Assembly (NCBI GenBank): GCA_026996955.1
Contig: JALWJV010000197.1
Location: 367-17,295, forward strand
Reading direction: 5' to 3'
DNA from: Deltaproteobacteria bacterium
GTDB lineage: Bacteria > Desulfobacterota > Dissulfuribacteria > Dissulfuribacterales > QOAL01
DNA: 16,929 nt
In this document: piece after piece, positions 1 to 7,296 of the stretch
How positions within the stretch are numbered: the first letter of the stretch is position 1
How the letters are laid out: the number at the start of each line of letters is the position of its first letter
Program-made: the position numbers and the translations under genes
The notes under the pieces: generated by a model
Told to the model about the DNA's origin: nothing
Databases searched by the model: none
What the model saw: the letters and a program-made list of their open reading frames with translations, nothing else

Positions 1-57
1 GAGTTATGGATGGAATTTTACCCTGTCCGGCAGTGTACCTGGCAGGGCTTTCAGGCA

Positions 58-696
58 TCAGCCCTCCTGTCTGGATGTATCCAGTTTTGCCTGCTCATCC
101 AGCTTGGCCTGAACCATCTTTATCACCTCTGCCGGCGTGTCTTTTTTAAGCAGTTCGTTAAACTGGGTCCGGTAGTTTTTGATAAGGCTGATCCCCTCCA
201 CCAGGACATCATACCCCTTCCATTCATTTCCGTTCTTGTAGAGCCTGTAGGTGATGGGTATTTTCTTGCCCTGATAGGTTACAGTGGTTTCAACAAGTGC
301 CTTTTTGGGTGTCAGCATCCGCTCCTTGTCAAAGCTGACCTTGGCGTCTTTATATGTATCTATCCGGCTGACATAAGTATTCTGAAGCAGTTTGGCAAAC
401 AGTGTAGCAAACTGATCGAATTCGTCCTTTTTAAACTTCCTGGCATTCCTGCCCAGGGCAAGCAGTGAGACCTTGCGGAAATCAAATATTCTGTTTGCAA
501 GCTCTTTCAACTTTTCCTGGCGTTTGGTCTCTGCCTCTTTGCCCTGGTATGCAGGGTCATTCAGAACGCTCAGAAGCTCGTTATAGGCATTTTCTATTAC
601 CTTAAGAGGGGACTGGGCAGTCTGCGCAACGGCGTTTCCAGAAGAAATGAAAAATACCAGCATCAGCGAAGCCAAAAGAATGATCAGTCTGTGCAT
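58..696 (-). CDS. mlaC: MlaC-type periplasmic phospholipid-binding protein
   Basis: MlaC/Ttg2D family (212 aa, the usual length). The family shuttles phospholipids through the periplasm between the outer-membrane MlaA complex and the inner-membrane MlaFED transporter. The sequence starts with a clear Sec signal peptide: a hydrophobic stretch from about residue 4 to 18, then SGNAVAQ as the likely cleavage region. The mature part has the family's typical features, with YQGKEAETKRQEKL near the front, a FDFRKVSLLALGRNARK segment and the later TYRLYKNGNEWKGYDVLVEGISLIKNYR stretch split by strands. The ATG is preceded by GGAG at about 7 nt. It is the last visible gene of the Mla operon, separated from mlaD by 107 bp, the largest gap in that operon. 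No MlaA/VacJ gene is visible before the window ends. Confidence 0.88.
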   Translation of the reverse strand: MHRLIILLASLMLVFFISSGNAVAQTAQSPLKVIENAYNELLSVLNDPAYQGKEAETKRQEKLKELANRIFDFRKVSLLALGRNARKFKKDEFDQFATLFAKLLQNTYVSRIDTYKDAKVSFDKERMLTPKKALVETTVTYQGKKIPITYRLYKNGNEWKGYDVLVEGISLIKNYRTQFNELLKKDTPAEVIKMVQAKLDEQAKLDTSRQEG

Positions 697-803
697 TTTA
701 AAACTCCATGTACATTCAGGTTTTGAGGAAGTGGTTTTTTATTCCTTTCGTTCATTTGGCAGCCTGACTTGAAACAATTCCTGACAATCGGCAGAAAGCC
801 CGA

Positions 804-1256
804 TTATTTCTTCACACTTCCAAATACATATTTCCCAAGGAGACTTTCAATATCAATGGGCGGTTCTGTGTCTGTGAGGACATCTCCGTCACCAAGGAGC
901 TCTTCAGAGCCGCCTGGCGAAATGCTTACATACTTGTCCCCAATCAGTCCATTGGTCTTGACTGATGCAATGGCATCCTCCTGAATGGGCACGCCCTTTC
1001 GTATCTTCATGGCTATGCGAGCGGTGAGAGAGTCAATATCGAGCTTGATCTCCCCGACTCTTCCTATTTCAACCCCTGCCATGCGGACACTGCTGTCTTT
1101 TTTCAGGCCGCCAATGGTGTCAAAGTTGGCAAATATGGTGTAATAGTTACTGCCCACAAGTTCCATTTTGCCAAGTTTGACAGTGAGGTATCCTACGAAC
1201 AGAAGCCCAATGAAGATGAAGATGCCAACCGTTACTTCCATTGAATATTTTTTCAT
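804..1256 (-). CDS. mlaD: MlaD, MCE-domain lipid transport protein
   Basis: Inner-membrane-anchored MCE protein (150 aa), which in the known Mla system forms a hexameric ring on the periplasmic side of MlaFE and passes lipids to or from MlaC. One N-terminal membrane helix is seen at about residues 8-27 (VGIFIFIGLLFVGYLTV). It is followed by one MCE domain at about 38-120, with the hallmark GGLKKDSSVRMAGVEIGRVG and the KTNGLIGDKYVSI strand. The length matches short single-MCE MlaD proteins. The start codon overlaps the end of mlaF by 4 nt (ATGA), which indicates translational coupling. Identification is confident from motif order and operon position. Confidence 0.93.
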   Translation of the reverse strand: MKKYSMEVTVGIFIFIGLLFVGYLTVKLGKMELVGSNYYTIFANFDTIGGLKKDSSVRMAGVEIGRVGEIKLDIDSLTARIAMKIRKGVPIQEDAIASVKTNGLIGDKYVSISPGGSEELLGDGDVLTDTEPPIDIESLLGKYVFGSVKK

Positions 1257-2503
1257 TCTTTTACTCCGTTGCCGCTGCAGGATAACCTTGCCATGAGCTG
1301 CTGTTCATTTTTTGCCTCACGGACAAGGCTTTCTATTGTAACCGGCCTGTCTGTGCTTGCTATCCCTGCCATTACAGATATGTCAACACAGCTTTTGGGA
1401 TACTTGTCAGCCTTGAGCAGGGCCATCTCCTGCATCTCCTTCTTCAGGCCCTCAAGGTGTTTGACTGCCCGTTCCCTGTCTGTGTGGGGCAGTACGGTGA
1501 CTATGCTGCATGTATCATATCTTGCAGAGGTGCCGATCATGCCAAAGTGTTTCTTGAGCATCATTCCAAGGCACTGCACGAGCCTCTGTTCAAGTATGTA
1601 GCCGATTTTCTCCCTTACCTGCTTGAGATCGTTTATGGTAAAGAGGATCAGTGTAAGCCTGTTCTGGTACTGGCCCATTCTTGCAAGCTCGGAGTTAAGC
1701 AGCCTCTCAAGCTCATGCTTTGTAAGCAGACCGGTAAGCTCATCCTTCAGGCTCTCCTGGCCAAGCAGGAACTGTCTTACTACCTCATTGTCAGACTGCT
1801 CAAGCTCAACAGGCGTGCCCTGAAAGGGCACTTTTTTGTTTTCTATGATGGCCACCCGGTTAGATATGAAAAAAACATCAGGAATGTCGTGACTTACCAT
1901 GACTGCGGTAAATCCGATTTCGCGCTGATGGTGTGCAATCATGGCAAGGACTGCATTTTTCCGCAAGGGATCAAGGCCGGTTGTTGGTTCGTCAAAGAGT
2001 ATGATCTCCGGGTCTGTCACCAGCGCCCTTGCAAGTGCAACCCTTTTCTGCATCCCGCCTGAAATCTGGGAAGGGTACTTGTCCAGAACCTCCTCGATTT
2101 CAAACTGTTCCAGTTTCTGCTGAACCTTCTCCCTGATCTCCCTGTCTTTCATTCTTGTGCGTTCCCTCAGGGGAAGGGCAATGTTTTCAAAGACATTCAG
2201 GGAGTCAAACAGGGCGTTCTGCTGGAACATGTAGCTTACACTTCTCTTGAAAGCGGTCCACTCATTGCGCTTCATGCCGGCAAGCGGCCTGCCTTCAAAC
2301 AGGATCTCCCCGCTGTCCGGCTTCATAAGGCCGATAATGTGTTTCAGAAAAACACTCTTGCCAACACCACTTTTGCCGATAATGGCAGTAATCTCACCCC
2401 GGTAAATGGATACGTTGACATTGTCCAGTATGGTGCGGTCTCCAAAACGCTTGGTGACATTCCGGAACTCTATGAATGGTTTTTTGGCGGTGTTATCTGT
2501 CAT
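1253..2503 (-). CDS. mlaF: MlaF ATPase with C-terminal degenerate GGDEF-like domain
   Basis: ABC ATPase that powers the MlaFEDB lipid transporter, fused to an extra domain (416 aa; ordinary MlaF is about 270). Residues 1-250 hold a complete ATPase: Walker A GKSGVGKS (43-50), Q-loop YMFQQN (91-96), signature SQISGGMQKR (145-154), Walker B IILFDEP (167-173) and switch H205. Residues 254-406 read like a diguanylate-cyclase fold: DELTGLL at 254-260 resembles the start of GGDEF domains (DxLTGL). However, the catalytic GGDEF position reads RYDTCS (328-333), so nucleotide cyclisation looks lost. The gene starts on the last base of the mlaE stop codon (TAATG) and overlaps mlaD by 4 nt. The ATPase call is firm; the GGDEF-like call is a motif-level inference. 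Confidence 0.92.
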   Translation of the reverse strand: MTDNTAKKPFIEFRNVTKRFGDRTILDNVNVSIYRGEITAIIGKSGVGKSVFLKHIIGLMKPDSGEILFEGRPLAGMKRNEWTAFKRSVSYMFQQNALFDSLNVFENIALPLRERTRMKDREIREKVQQKLEQFEIEEVLDKYPSQISGGMQKRVALARALVTDPEIILFDEPTTGLDPLRKNAVLAMIAHHQREIGFTAVMVSHDIPDVFFISNRVAIIENKKVPFQGTPVELEQSDNEVVRQFLLGQESLKDELTGLLTKHELERLLNSELARMGQYQNRLTLILFTINDLKQVREKIGYILEQRLVQCLGMMLKKHFGMIGTSARYDTCSIVTVLPHTDRERAVKHLEGLKKEMQEMALLKADKYPKSCVDISVMAGIASTDRPVTIESLVREAKNEQQLMARLSCSGNGVKE

Positions 2504-3324
2504 TACATGAGAAATGATGTAAGCACATAGTCAGCAATAAGTACCAGGACACAGGAGATTACCACGGCAGACGTGGTTGCAAGGCTTACTCCCCTTGCAC
2601 CAAATCCCCCTGGTCTCATGTGTGTAAAATACCCCTCATAGCAGCAAATTGTGGAAACTATTGCAGCAAAAACAAATGACTTGATAAATCCCTCGCTGAC
2701 ATCCGCCCACTCAACACTGCTGTAGATGCTGTTCATGAAGATGCCGGAGTTTATCTGCAGCATTATGACACCTGTAAGATAGCCTCCAACTATTCCTATT
2801 ACGTCAAAAAAAGCAGTGAGCAGTGGAAAGACGATGATTGATGCTGCAATCCTGGGGCTTATGAGGTATCTCACAGGGTTGATGTCCATGGTGTCAAGGG
2901 CATCAATCTGCTCGGAGATACGCATTATGCCTATTTCAGCAGCTATGGATGAGCCTGCCCTGCCGATAATCATGAGCGCTGCCAGAACCGGCCCAAGCTC
3001 CCTGATAAGGGAGAGTGCCACGGCAGCGCCAAGGAGCCCTTCAGAACCGAATTTGACAAGGGAGTAATAACCCTGAAGGCCCAGCACCATGCCGGTAAAC
3101 AGCCCGATCAGCGAGATTATCAGTACAGATTTCACACCTATGAAATAGATGTGCTGTACGATTTTTTTGAACTGGAAGGGCAGTGAAAAGATCAGGGACA
3201 GCCCGTGCAAAAAGAAGATGGTTACTGCACCCAGCTCACCTATGAAATTGAAGGCCCTGCGGCCAATTCCGGCAAAAAAGTCAAGGGGTGCAGAAGTTGC
3301 GGACTGTTCCTGTGTTTGCATCAT
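2503..3324 (-). CDS. mlaE: MlaE, ABC lipid transporter permease
   Basis: Integral inner-membrane permease of the Mla phospholipid transporter (273 aa, close to the family's usual length of about 260). It shows the MlaE pattern: an amphipathic N-terminal interfacial region (FFAGIGRRAFNFIGELG), then several long hydrophobic helices. Conserved blocks are the GMVLGLQGYYSLVKFG segment, the RELGPVLAALMIIGRAGSS core and the IDALDTMDINPVRYL coupling segment. The ORF begins with two consecutive ATGs. It lies 4 bp after the sulfite reductase stop codon with no obvious Shine-Dalgarno sequence, so translation may be coupled to the upstream gene. No STAS-domain MlaB gene is present in this operon. Confidence 0.93.
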   Translation of the reverse strand: MMQTQEQSATSAPLDFFAGIGRRAFNFIGELGAVTIFFLHGLSLIFSLPFQFKKIVQHIYFIGVKSVLIISLIGLFTGMVLGLQGYYSLVKFGSEGLLGAAVALSLIRELGPVLAALMIIGRAGSSIAAEIGIMRISEQIDALDTMDINPVRYLISPRIAASIIVFPLLTAFFDVIGIVGGYLTGVIMLQINSGIFMNSIYSSVEWADVSEGFIKSFVFAAIVSTICCYEGYFTHMRPGGFGARGVSLATTSAVVISCVLVLIADYVLTSFLM

Positions 3325-3328
3325 GATT

Positions 3329-3985
3329 TTAGCCGAGTACTGCCTTTTTCAGGCTGTCAATGCCTTCCCTGCTGATAACACGGCTCATCCTGTCCATCTT
3401 TTTGGCATGATCCTTGTAGAAGGTCAGGATGCGCTCTGTAATTTCAAGTGCATCTTCTGTGGTGACGCCAGAAACCAGCTCCTGGGCAAGTGCAGGCCTG
3501 GAGCCTCCGTTTCCGCCTATCTGTATGACCCAGCCATCGCTCTTGCCTGTAAAAGCAAGGTCCTTGATGCAATTTTCTGCGCACTGGTTAATGCAGCCGG
3601 ATACGCCCATCTTGAATTTGGCAGGCAGGCTGTATCCGTGATACCGCTTGTCAAGCTCCTGGGCAAGGCCGATTGAGTCCTGTTTGCCAAGCCTGCAGAA
3701 GGTTGAGCCGGGACATGCCTTGACACTTCTGACACATGCACCTACCGCAGCTCCCGGATCAGTGCCTATCTGCTCCCATGCACTGTCAATATCCTCTTCC
3801 TTGAGGCCCACGATGGCAATTCGGGATGCACTTGTTATCTTAAGGGCAGCTCCATATTTTTCCGCAACATCTGCAATGTTACGAAGGATTTGAGGGTCAG
3901 CAAGTCCCAGAGGAAAGTGTGGTACAATGGCATAGCTCTCCTTGTCACGCTGAAGAACAGCTCCTTTCTCTCCATCCTTTAACAT
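3329..3985 (-). CDS. Small siroheme sulfite reductase (P590/assimilatory type)
   Basis: Low-molecular-weight nitrite/sulfite reductase domain protein (218 aa), matching the size and layout of the Desulfovibrio vulgaris assimilatory-type sulfite reductase (P590). The N-terminal half (about 8-75) is the ferredoxin-like substrate-side repeat. The C-terminal half carries the siroheme/[4Fe-4S] ligands as C91-x5-C97 (CPGSTFC) and C131-x3-C135 (CINQC), within VGACVRSVKACPG and KFKMGVSGC contexts. Basic residues such as K49, R55 and R86 could coordinate substrate. The protein is cytoplasmic and has no signal peptide. GAGGAG lies 9 nt before the ATG. It sits 3 bp after a ferredoxin gene, its probable electron donor, and 4 bp before mlaE. 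The true substrate (sulfite, nitrite or other) cannot be settled from sequence. Confidence 0.87.
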   Translation of the reverse strand: MLKDGEKGAVLQRDKESYAIVPHFPLGLADPQILRNIADVAEKYGAALKITSASRIAIVGLKEEDIDSAWEQIGTDPGAAVGACVRSVKACPGSTFCRLGKQDSIGLAQELDKRYHGYSLPAKFKMGVSGCINQCAENCIKDLAFTGKSDGWVIQIGGNGGSRPALAQELVSGVTTEDALEITERILTFYKDHAKKMDRMSRVISREGIDSLKKAVLG

Positions 3986-3988
3986 AAG

Positions 3989-4198
3989 TTATTTCTCCTC
4001 TTTCTCAGCGGTTACCTCTATGCACTTGGTGGGGCACATGGCAGCCGAAAGTTCCACTGTCTCCTGCTCCGTGGTTTCATCCTTGAGCAGGTTAGCCTTA
4101 TCTCCTGTTTCGTCCATTTCAAAGACATCAGGGGCAACTTCAGCACATGCGCCACATCCCTTGCAGTGAAATTTGTCAAGTTCTACTTTTATTTTCAT
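3989..4198 (-). CDS. Single [4Fe-4S] ferredoxin
   Basis: Small acidic ferredoxin of 69 aa. Cysteines C12, C15, C18 (CKGCGAC) and C55 followed by proline (CPTKC) give the ligand set of one [4Fe-4S] cluster. C59 is an extra cysteine in the position where two-cluster ferredoxins would begin a second motif. The family moves single electrons at low potential in the cytoplasm. The gene is 3 bp upstream of the small sulfite reductase and is the first gene of the operon that continues into mlaEFDC, so it is most likely the reductase's electron donor (inference from context). The leader before the ATG is AT-rich with no strong Shine-Dalgarno sequence. A promoter-like sequence is present 39-67 bp upstream. 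Confidence 0.93.
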   Translation of the reverse strand: MKIKVELDKFHCKGCGACAEVAPDVFEMDETGDKANLLKDETTEQETVELSAAMCPTKCIEVTAEKEEK

Positions 4199-4236
4199 GA
4201 TAATTTTGGTGAATTTGAATATGGTACAGATTTATA

Positions 4237-4265
4237 AAACTACCGTTCGCCGGCGGCACTGTCAA
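4237..4265 (-). promoter_or_regulatory. Candidate sigma-70 promoter for ferredoxin-SiR-mla operon
   Basis: On the minus strand a perfect TTGACA (4265-4260) is followed after exactly 17 bp by TAGTTT (4242-4237), which keeps the first, second and last bases of the -10 consensus. It sits in the 94-bp gap after the AI-2E gene. This implies that the redox-Mla operon can be transcribed independently of the glycosylation genes upstream. The -35 box is strong and the -10 box is weak. Confidence 0.42.
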
Positions 4266-4292
4266 CAGGTTCCGGAATGGTGCTGACTATTT

Positions 4293-5393
4293 TTAAGGTT
4301 GAGACTCATCGCTTTCCTCTTTTCCCGACCTGACGCTTCCAACCGCCGGAAGATACTTGTGAAATGAGTTGCCGTAAAGTTCCCATACAGTGATAAAAAG
4401 AGCTGCTATGATAGGACCTACGATAATGCCCTTAATACCAAACATGCTTATGCCTCCCAGGGTGCCAAAAAGTACAAAGAGATCATGCATCTGGGTGTCC
4501 CTGCCAACGAGCCTTGGACGAAGCAGGTTGTCCAGGTTTCCTGCCACCAGGGCACAGGATACCACCAGTATGGAAACGCCTTTCCAGTCCCCCTGAAGTG
4601 CCAGTATAACAAGGGCAGGTCCCCATATTATGGCAGTGCCTACCGCAGGGACAATGGACATTACTGCCATGACCGTTCCCCAGAATACAGGTCCCTTTAT
4701 TCCGGCAAGGTAAAATCCCAGGCCGCACAGGAACCCCTGGAGCATGCCGATAATAAACGTGCTCTTGATTGTTGCCCCGGCAACTGTGGTAAAACGGTTG
4801 AGCAGGAGCTGCTCATCCCTGTCTTCCAGGGGCAGGTAATAAAGTATTTTATTGAGAAGCGTGTTGCCCATTGTGAGAAAATAGAACATTACATAGAGCA
4901 TGATGAGGGTGTTCAGAAGGGCGGTAATGGTAAGGCTTGTAACAGATGACAGGCTGTCTATGAGAAATGACGACACAGTGCCCACAAGCTGTCCTGCCTT
5001 CTGAATGATAAAGTCCCTGTATGGCAGTATCTGGTCGTAGAACGGAAGATTGTGAAGGTAGGTTGATATGATTGATGGTTTGTTTATGAAGGAGTGTATC
5101 CAGGGGCTCACGGACTGTCCAACTGTAATTGCCTGTGAGACCACAATGGTTACAAGGGCAGAGAGCGGGATGATTATGAGCAGTACGATTGCTGTTACCG
5201 TTATTCCTGATGCCAGGTTCTCCCGCCCGTCAAGCCTTGCAGTAAGCCAGGTGTAAACCGGATGCACAAGTGCCGTAAAGAGTCCTGCCATGAAAATTGG
5301 CATGATAAAGTTCCTGATCATGAACAGAAAAAGCACAGATATGGCAAATACCAGCAATAGCAGTGCGGCCGTGTGTACGGTTTCTCTTTTCAT
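4293..5393 (-). CDS. AI-2E family / PerM-like membrane protein
   Basis: Polytopic inner-membrane protein of the AI-2E (PerM/TqsA/YdiK) family, 366 aa from the chosen ATG. About seven or eight hydrophobic segments are seen: two near the N-terminus (about 10-45), one at about 60-90, and a cluster from about 150 to the end. The later block GIKGPVFWGTVMAVMSIVPAVGTAI and the segment LRPRLVGRDTQMHDLFVLFGTLGG, read in parts, are typical of the family. Members export small molecules or act in envelope and stress functions; the substrate here is unknown. A TTG codon directly precedes the ATG, but AGAGGG (5402-5407) is 8 nt from the ATG at 5393, so the ATG is preferred. It ends the STT3-GT2-rhomboid gene run. 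Confidence 0.88.
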   Translation of the reverse strand: MKRETVHTAALLLLVFAISVLFLFMIRNFIMPIFMAGLFTALVHPVYTWLTARLDGRENLASGITVTAIVLLIIIPLSALVTIVVSQAITVGQSVSPWIHSFINKPSIISTYLHNLPFYDQILPYRDFIIQKAGQLVGTVSSFLIDSLSSVTSLTITALLNTLIMLYVMFYFLTMGNTLLNKILYYLPLEDRDEQLLLNRFTTVAGATIKSTFIIGMLQGFLCGLGFYLAGIKGPVFWGTVMAVMSIVPAVGTAIIWGPALVILALQGDWKGVSILVVSCALVAGNLDNLLRPRLVGRDTQMHDLFVLFGTLGGISMFGIKGIIVGPIIAALFITVWELYGNSFHKYLPAVGSVRSGKEESDESQP

Positions 5394-5427
5394 CAAGTTG
5401 ACCCTCTAAGAGTACGATTTCTAGTAG

Positions 5428-6366
5428 TCATCCCCCAGGCACCAGCGCCATAAACCATCCGATTACAGGGAGAATGACTGCTATGGCAAGGAGAATGAGA
5501 TTTAGGCTTCTGACGGGACTGCCGTATTTTAATACAATGATTCCTGCAACGGCACCAAACACAAGCCCTGATGCAAATCCACATGCATGTGCCCCAAGGT
5601 CTGTATGTTTTCCTGATGAACCTGTAAACCCCAAAAGGGCAAAGCCTGCCCCAAGCGGAAGCATGTAGTCCCTGATTCTGTCTGATTCTTGGAGCACTGC
5701 CCTGAATGCAGTTACAGCACCAATAAGCCCGAATATGGCAGTAGAGCTTCCTACAGATATGTGATCAGGGGGTTGAATAAAGGCATTAAGAAGGTTTCCG
5801 GAAATTCCAGAGATAACGGTCAGAAACCATGCCAGCCCCGAGCCCATGTACGAGCATGCCTGCACCATTATAAAGCCTCCTGTCAGCATATTTCCAAGGA
5901 GGTGGGCAGGGCCACTGTGGATGGTCAGGGCTGTGATTGCACGCCACCACTGACCCTGAAGGATTTTATCAGCCCACGCAGTGCCTTGCCACCTTGCTGT
6001 TTCAAACTCAGGAGAAAGTGCATAGCCCATGATGCCACACAGTGTCATCAGGACAAATATGCAGGTTTCCGTGTTTTGGTAGGTGGCTGGCAGAATGCGT
6101 TCAGGGGGCCAGTTCCGGTTCTCTGCCTCATATTCTTTGATCTCTGCCTTTGCTGTTTTGCAGAGATGCCCTGGCACTTCAATGTCAATGGAGTCCTGGT
6201 AATGTCTCCATTTGTGCGGAATACCCCTTGCCGTAAGCACCAGTGACCACTCGGAAGCCTTTTTGTTGTCAGGGGCGGTGATAAGACAAAATGGCGCCTT
6301 ATCTGTTTCCTGTGTGGATACAGTGGCAGAATTACTGTGTGCATGGTGTTTGTCAGTGATGGACAC
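5428..6366 (-). CDS. Rhomboid-family intramembrane serine protease with N-terminal domain
   Basis: Intramembrane protease of the rhomboid family (312 aa). The core spans about residues 100-310 with six or more hydrophobic helices. Motifs seen are WWRAITALTIHSGPAHLLGN (H150, and N159 of the HxxxN oxyanion-side motif), VGSSTAIFG with the likely nucleophile S208, and DLGAHACGFASG with catalytic H260. The residue after the serine is Thr instead of the common Gly. Residues 1-98 are a soluble extension: a polar start, then a small fold at about 25-83 resembling short ligand- or substrate-binding domains (CLITAPDNKKASEWSLVL). The start read here is GTG with only a weak GGAAG upstream, so the exact N-terminus is uncertain. 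It lies 28 bp after the GT2 gene and 34 bp before the AI-2E gene, suggesting co-transcription. Confidence 0.87.
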   Translation of the reverse strand: MSITDKHHAHSNSATVSTQETDKAPFCLITAPDNKKASEWSLVLTARGIPHKWRHYQDSIDIEVPGHLCKTAKAEIKEYEAENRNWPPERILPATYQNTETCIFVLMTLCGIMGYALSPEFETARWQGTAWADKILQGQWWRAITALTIHSGPAHLLGNMLTGGFIMVQACSYMGSGLAWFLTVISGISGNLLNAFIQPPDHISVGSSTAIFGLIGAVTAFRAVLQESDRIRDYMLPLGAGFALLGFTGSSGKHTDLGAHACGFASGLVFGAVAGIIVLKYGSPVRSLNLILLAIAVILPVIGWFMALVPGG

Positions 6367-6394
6367 CGAGGCTTCCGGGGATGCTTTGGCTGGT

Positions 6395-7261
6395 TTAATG
6401 GGTTTCAGGCCGGTCTTCCACCCTGTCGTAACGCATCTGGGTTATCTGCTCTGATATCAGCCCCATGAGAAAGACTATCATGCCGTTTATAAAGAGAAGG
6501 GCTGACATGTTGGTAAAGCGGTGCTGGGTCATGAAAGTATAGCTATAATAGCCCAACCCCACAAGAAAGAAGAAGAGACTCAAGGGGATGAATATTCGAA
6601 GTGGGGAAAACAGGGTTGCGATCCTGATGATTATTATCACAAAACGGCTTCCGTCCTGCAGGATTTTTATCTTGCTCTTTCCTATCCTTGCTTTAGCTAC
6701 TATGGGCACATACTTGATAGTAAGCCCGCTTCGAAGATAGGCAAGGGTGCTTGTGGTTGGGTATGAAAAGGTGTTGGGAAACAGGTAGAGATAGCGCATT
6801 ACCGTTGCCCTTCTGAACACCCTGAATCCTGAGGTCAGGTCTTTTATGGGAAACTTTCCCACATAGGATGCAAGCCTGTTGTAGAGCCAGTTTGCTATAC
6901 GGCGCTGAACAGATGCCTGACTGGCTGAGCTTCTTGCCCCCACCACAAGGTCATACTCCTCTGCATATTTCAGGAGTTTTGCTATATCTTCTGGAGCATG
7001 CTGGCCATCTCCATCCATGAGTACCACAAAATCGCCCTTGGCATTTCTTATGCCTGTCTTTACTGCCGCACCGTTACCGATGTTATAGGGGTGTACCACC
7101 ACCTTTGCACCAGCGCTTTTTGCCTTTTCCCTTGTCTTGTCTGTACTTCCGTCATCCACAACCACAATCTCATATTCCGGGTACAGCTCTTTTATGCGGG
7201 AGACCGTGCTGCCAATTGCCCCCTCTTCGTTGTACGCAGGTATTATTACGGATACTTTCAT
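6395..7261 (-). CDS. GT2-family glycosyltransferase (DPM1/polyprenyl-phosphate type)
   Basis: Glycosyltransferase family 2, GT-A fold (288 aa from this start). It begins MKVSVIIPAYNEEG, the classic first strand of the family. It then has VVVDDGSTD (nucleotide binding), GNGAAVKTGI, and the metal-binding DGDGQH motif, followed by LTSGFRVFRR. Two C-terminal membrane helices (about 222-275) anchor it at the inner membrane. Proteins of this build usually make a polyprenyl-phosphate-linked sugar donor. The neighbouring STT3 gene suggests that the sugar feeds lipid-linked oligosaccharide assembly (inference). The ORF is open up to an ATG at 7345, but those 28 extra codons overlap the STT3 gene and lack family similarity, so the internal ATG was chosen although its Shine-Dalgarno sequence is poor. 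Confidence 0.88.
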   Translation of the reverse strand: MKVSVIIPAYNEEGAIGSTVSRIKELYPEYEIVVVDDGSTDKTREKAKSAGAKVVVHPYNIGNGAAVKTGIRNAKGDFVVLMDGDGQHAPEDIAKLLKYAEEYDLVVGARSSASQASVQRRIANWLYNRLASYVGKFPIKDLTSGFRVFRRATVMRYLYLFPNTFSYPTTSTLAYLRSGLTIKYVPIVAKARIGKSKIKILQDGSRFVIIIIRIATLFSPLRIFIPLSLFFFLVGLGYYSYTFMTQHRFTNMSALLFINGMIVFLMGLISEQITQMRYDRVEDRPETH

Positions 7262-7296
7262 TGGGTAATTCAAAGTGCGCACGGCATAAAACGCCT

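Noticed and set aside
21..47. Hairpin CCCTG...CAGGG downstream of mlaC as a terminator
   Set aside because: The stem is interrupted and the minus strand continues with TAAAATTCC, so there is no T-run.
10..468. Plus-strand ORF opposite mlaC (152 aa)
   Set aside because: It is the antisense shadow of a well-supported mlaC and shows no domain or ribosome-binding site.
1286..1744. Active diguanylate cyclase domain
   Set aside because: The GGDEF catalytic motif is replaced by YDTCS, so cyclase activity is unlikely.
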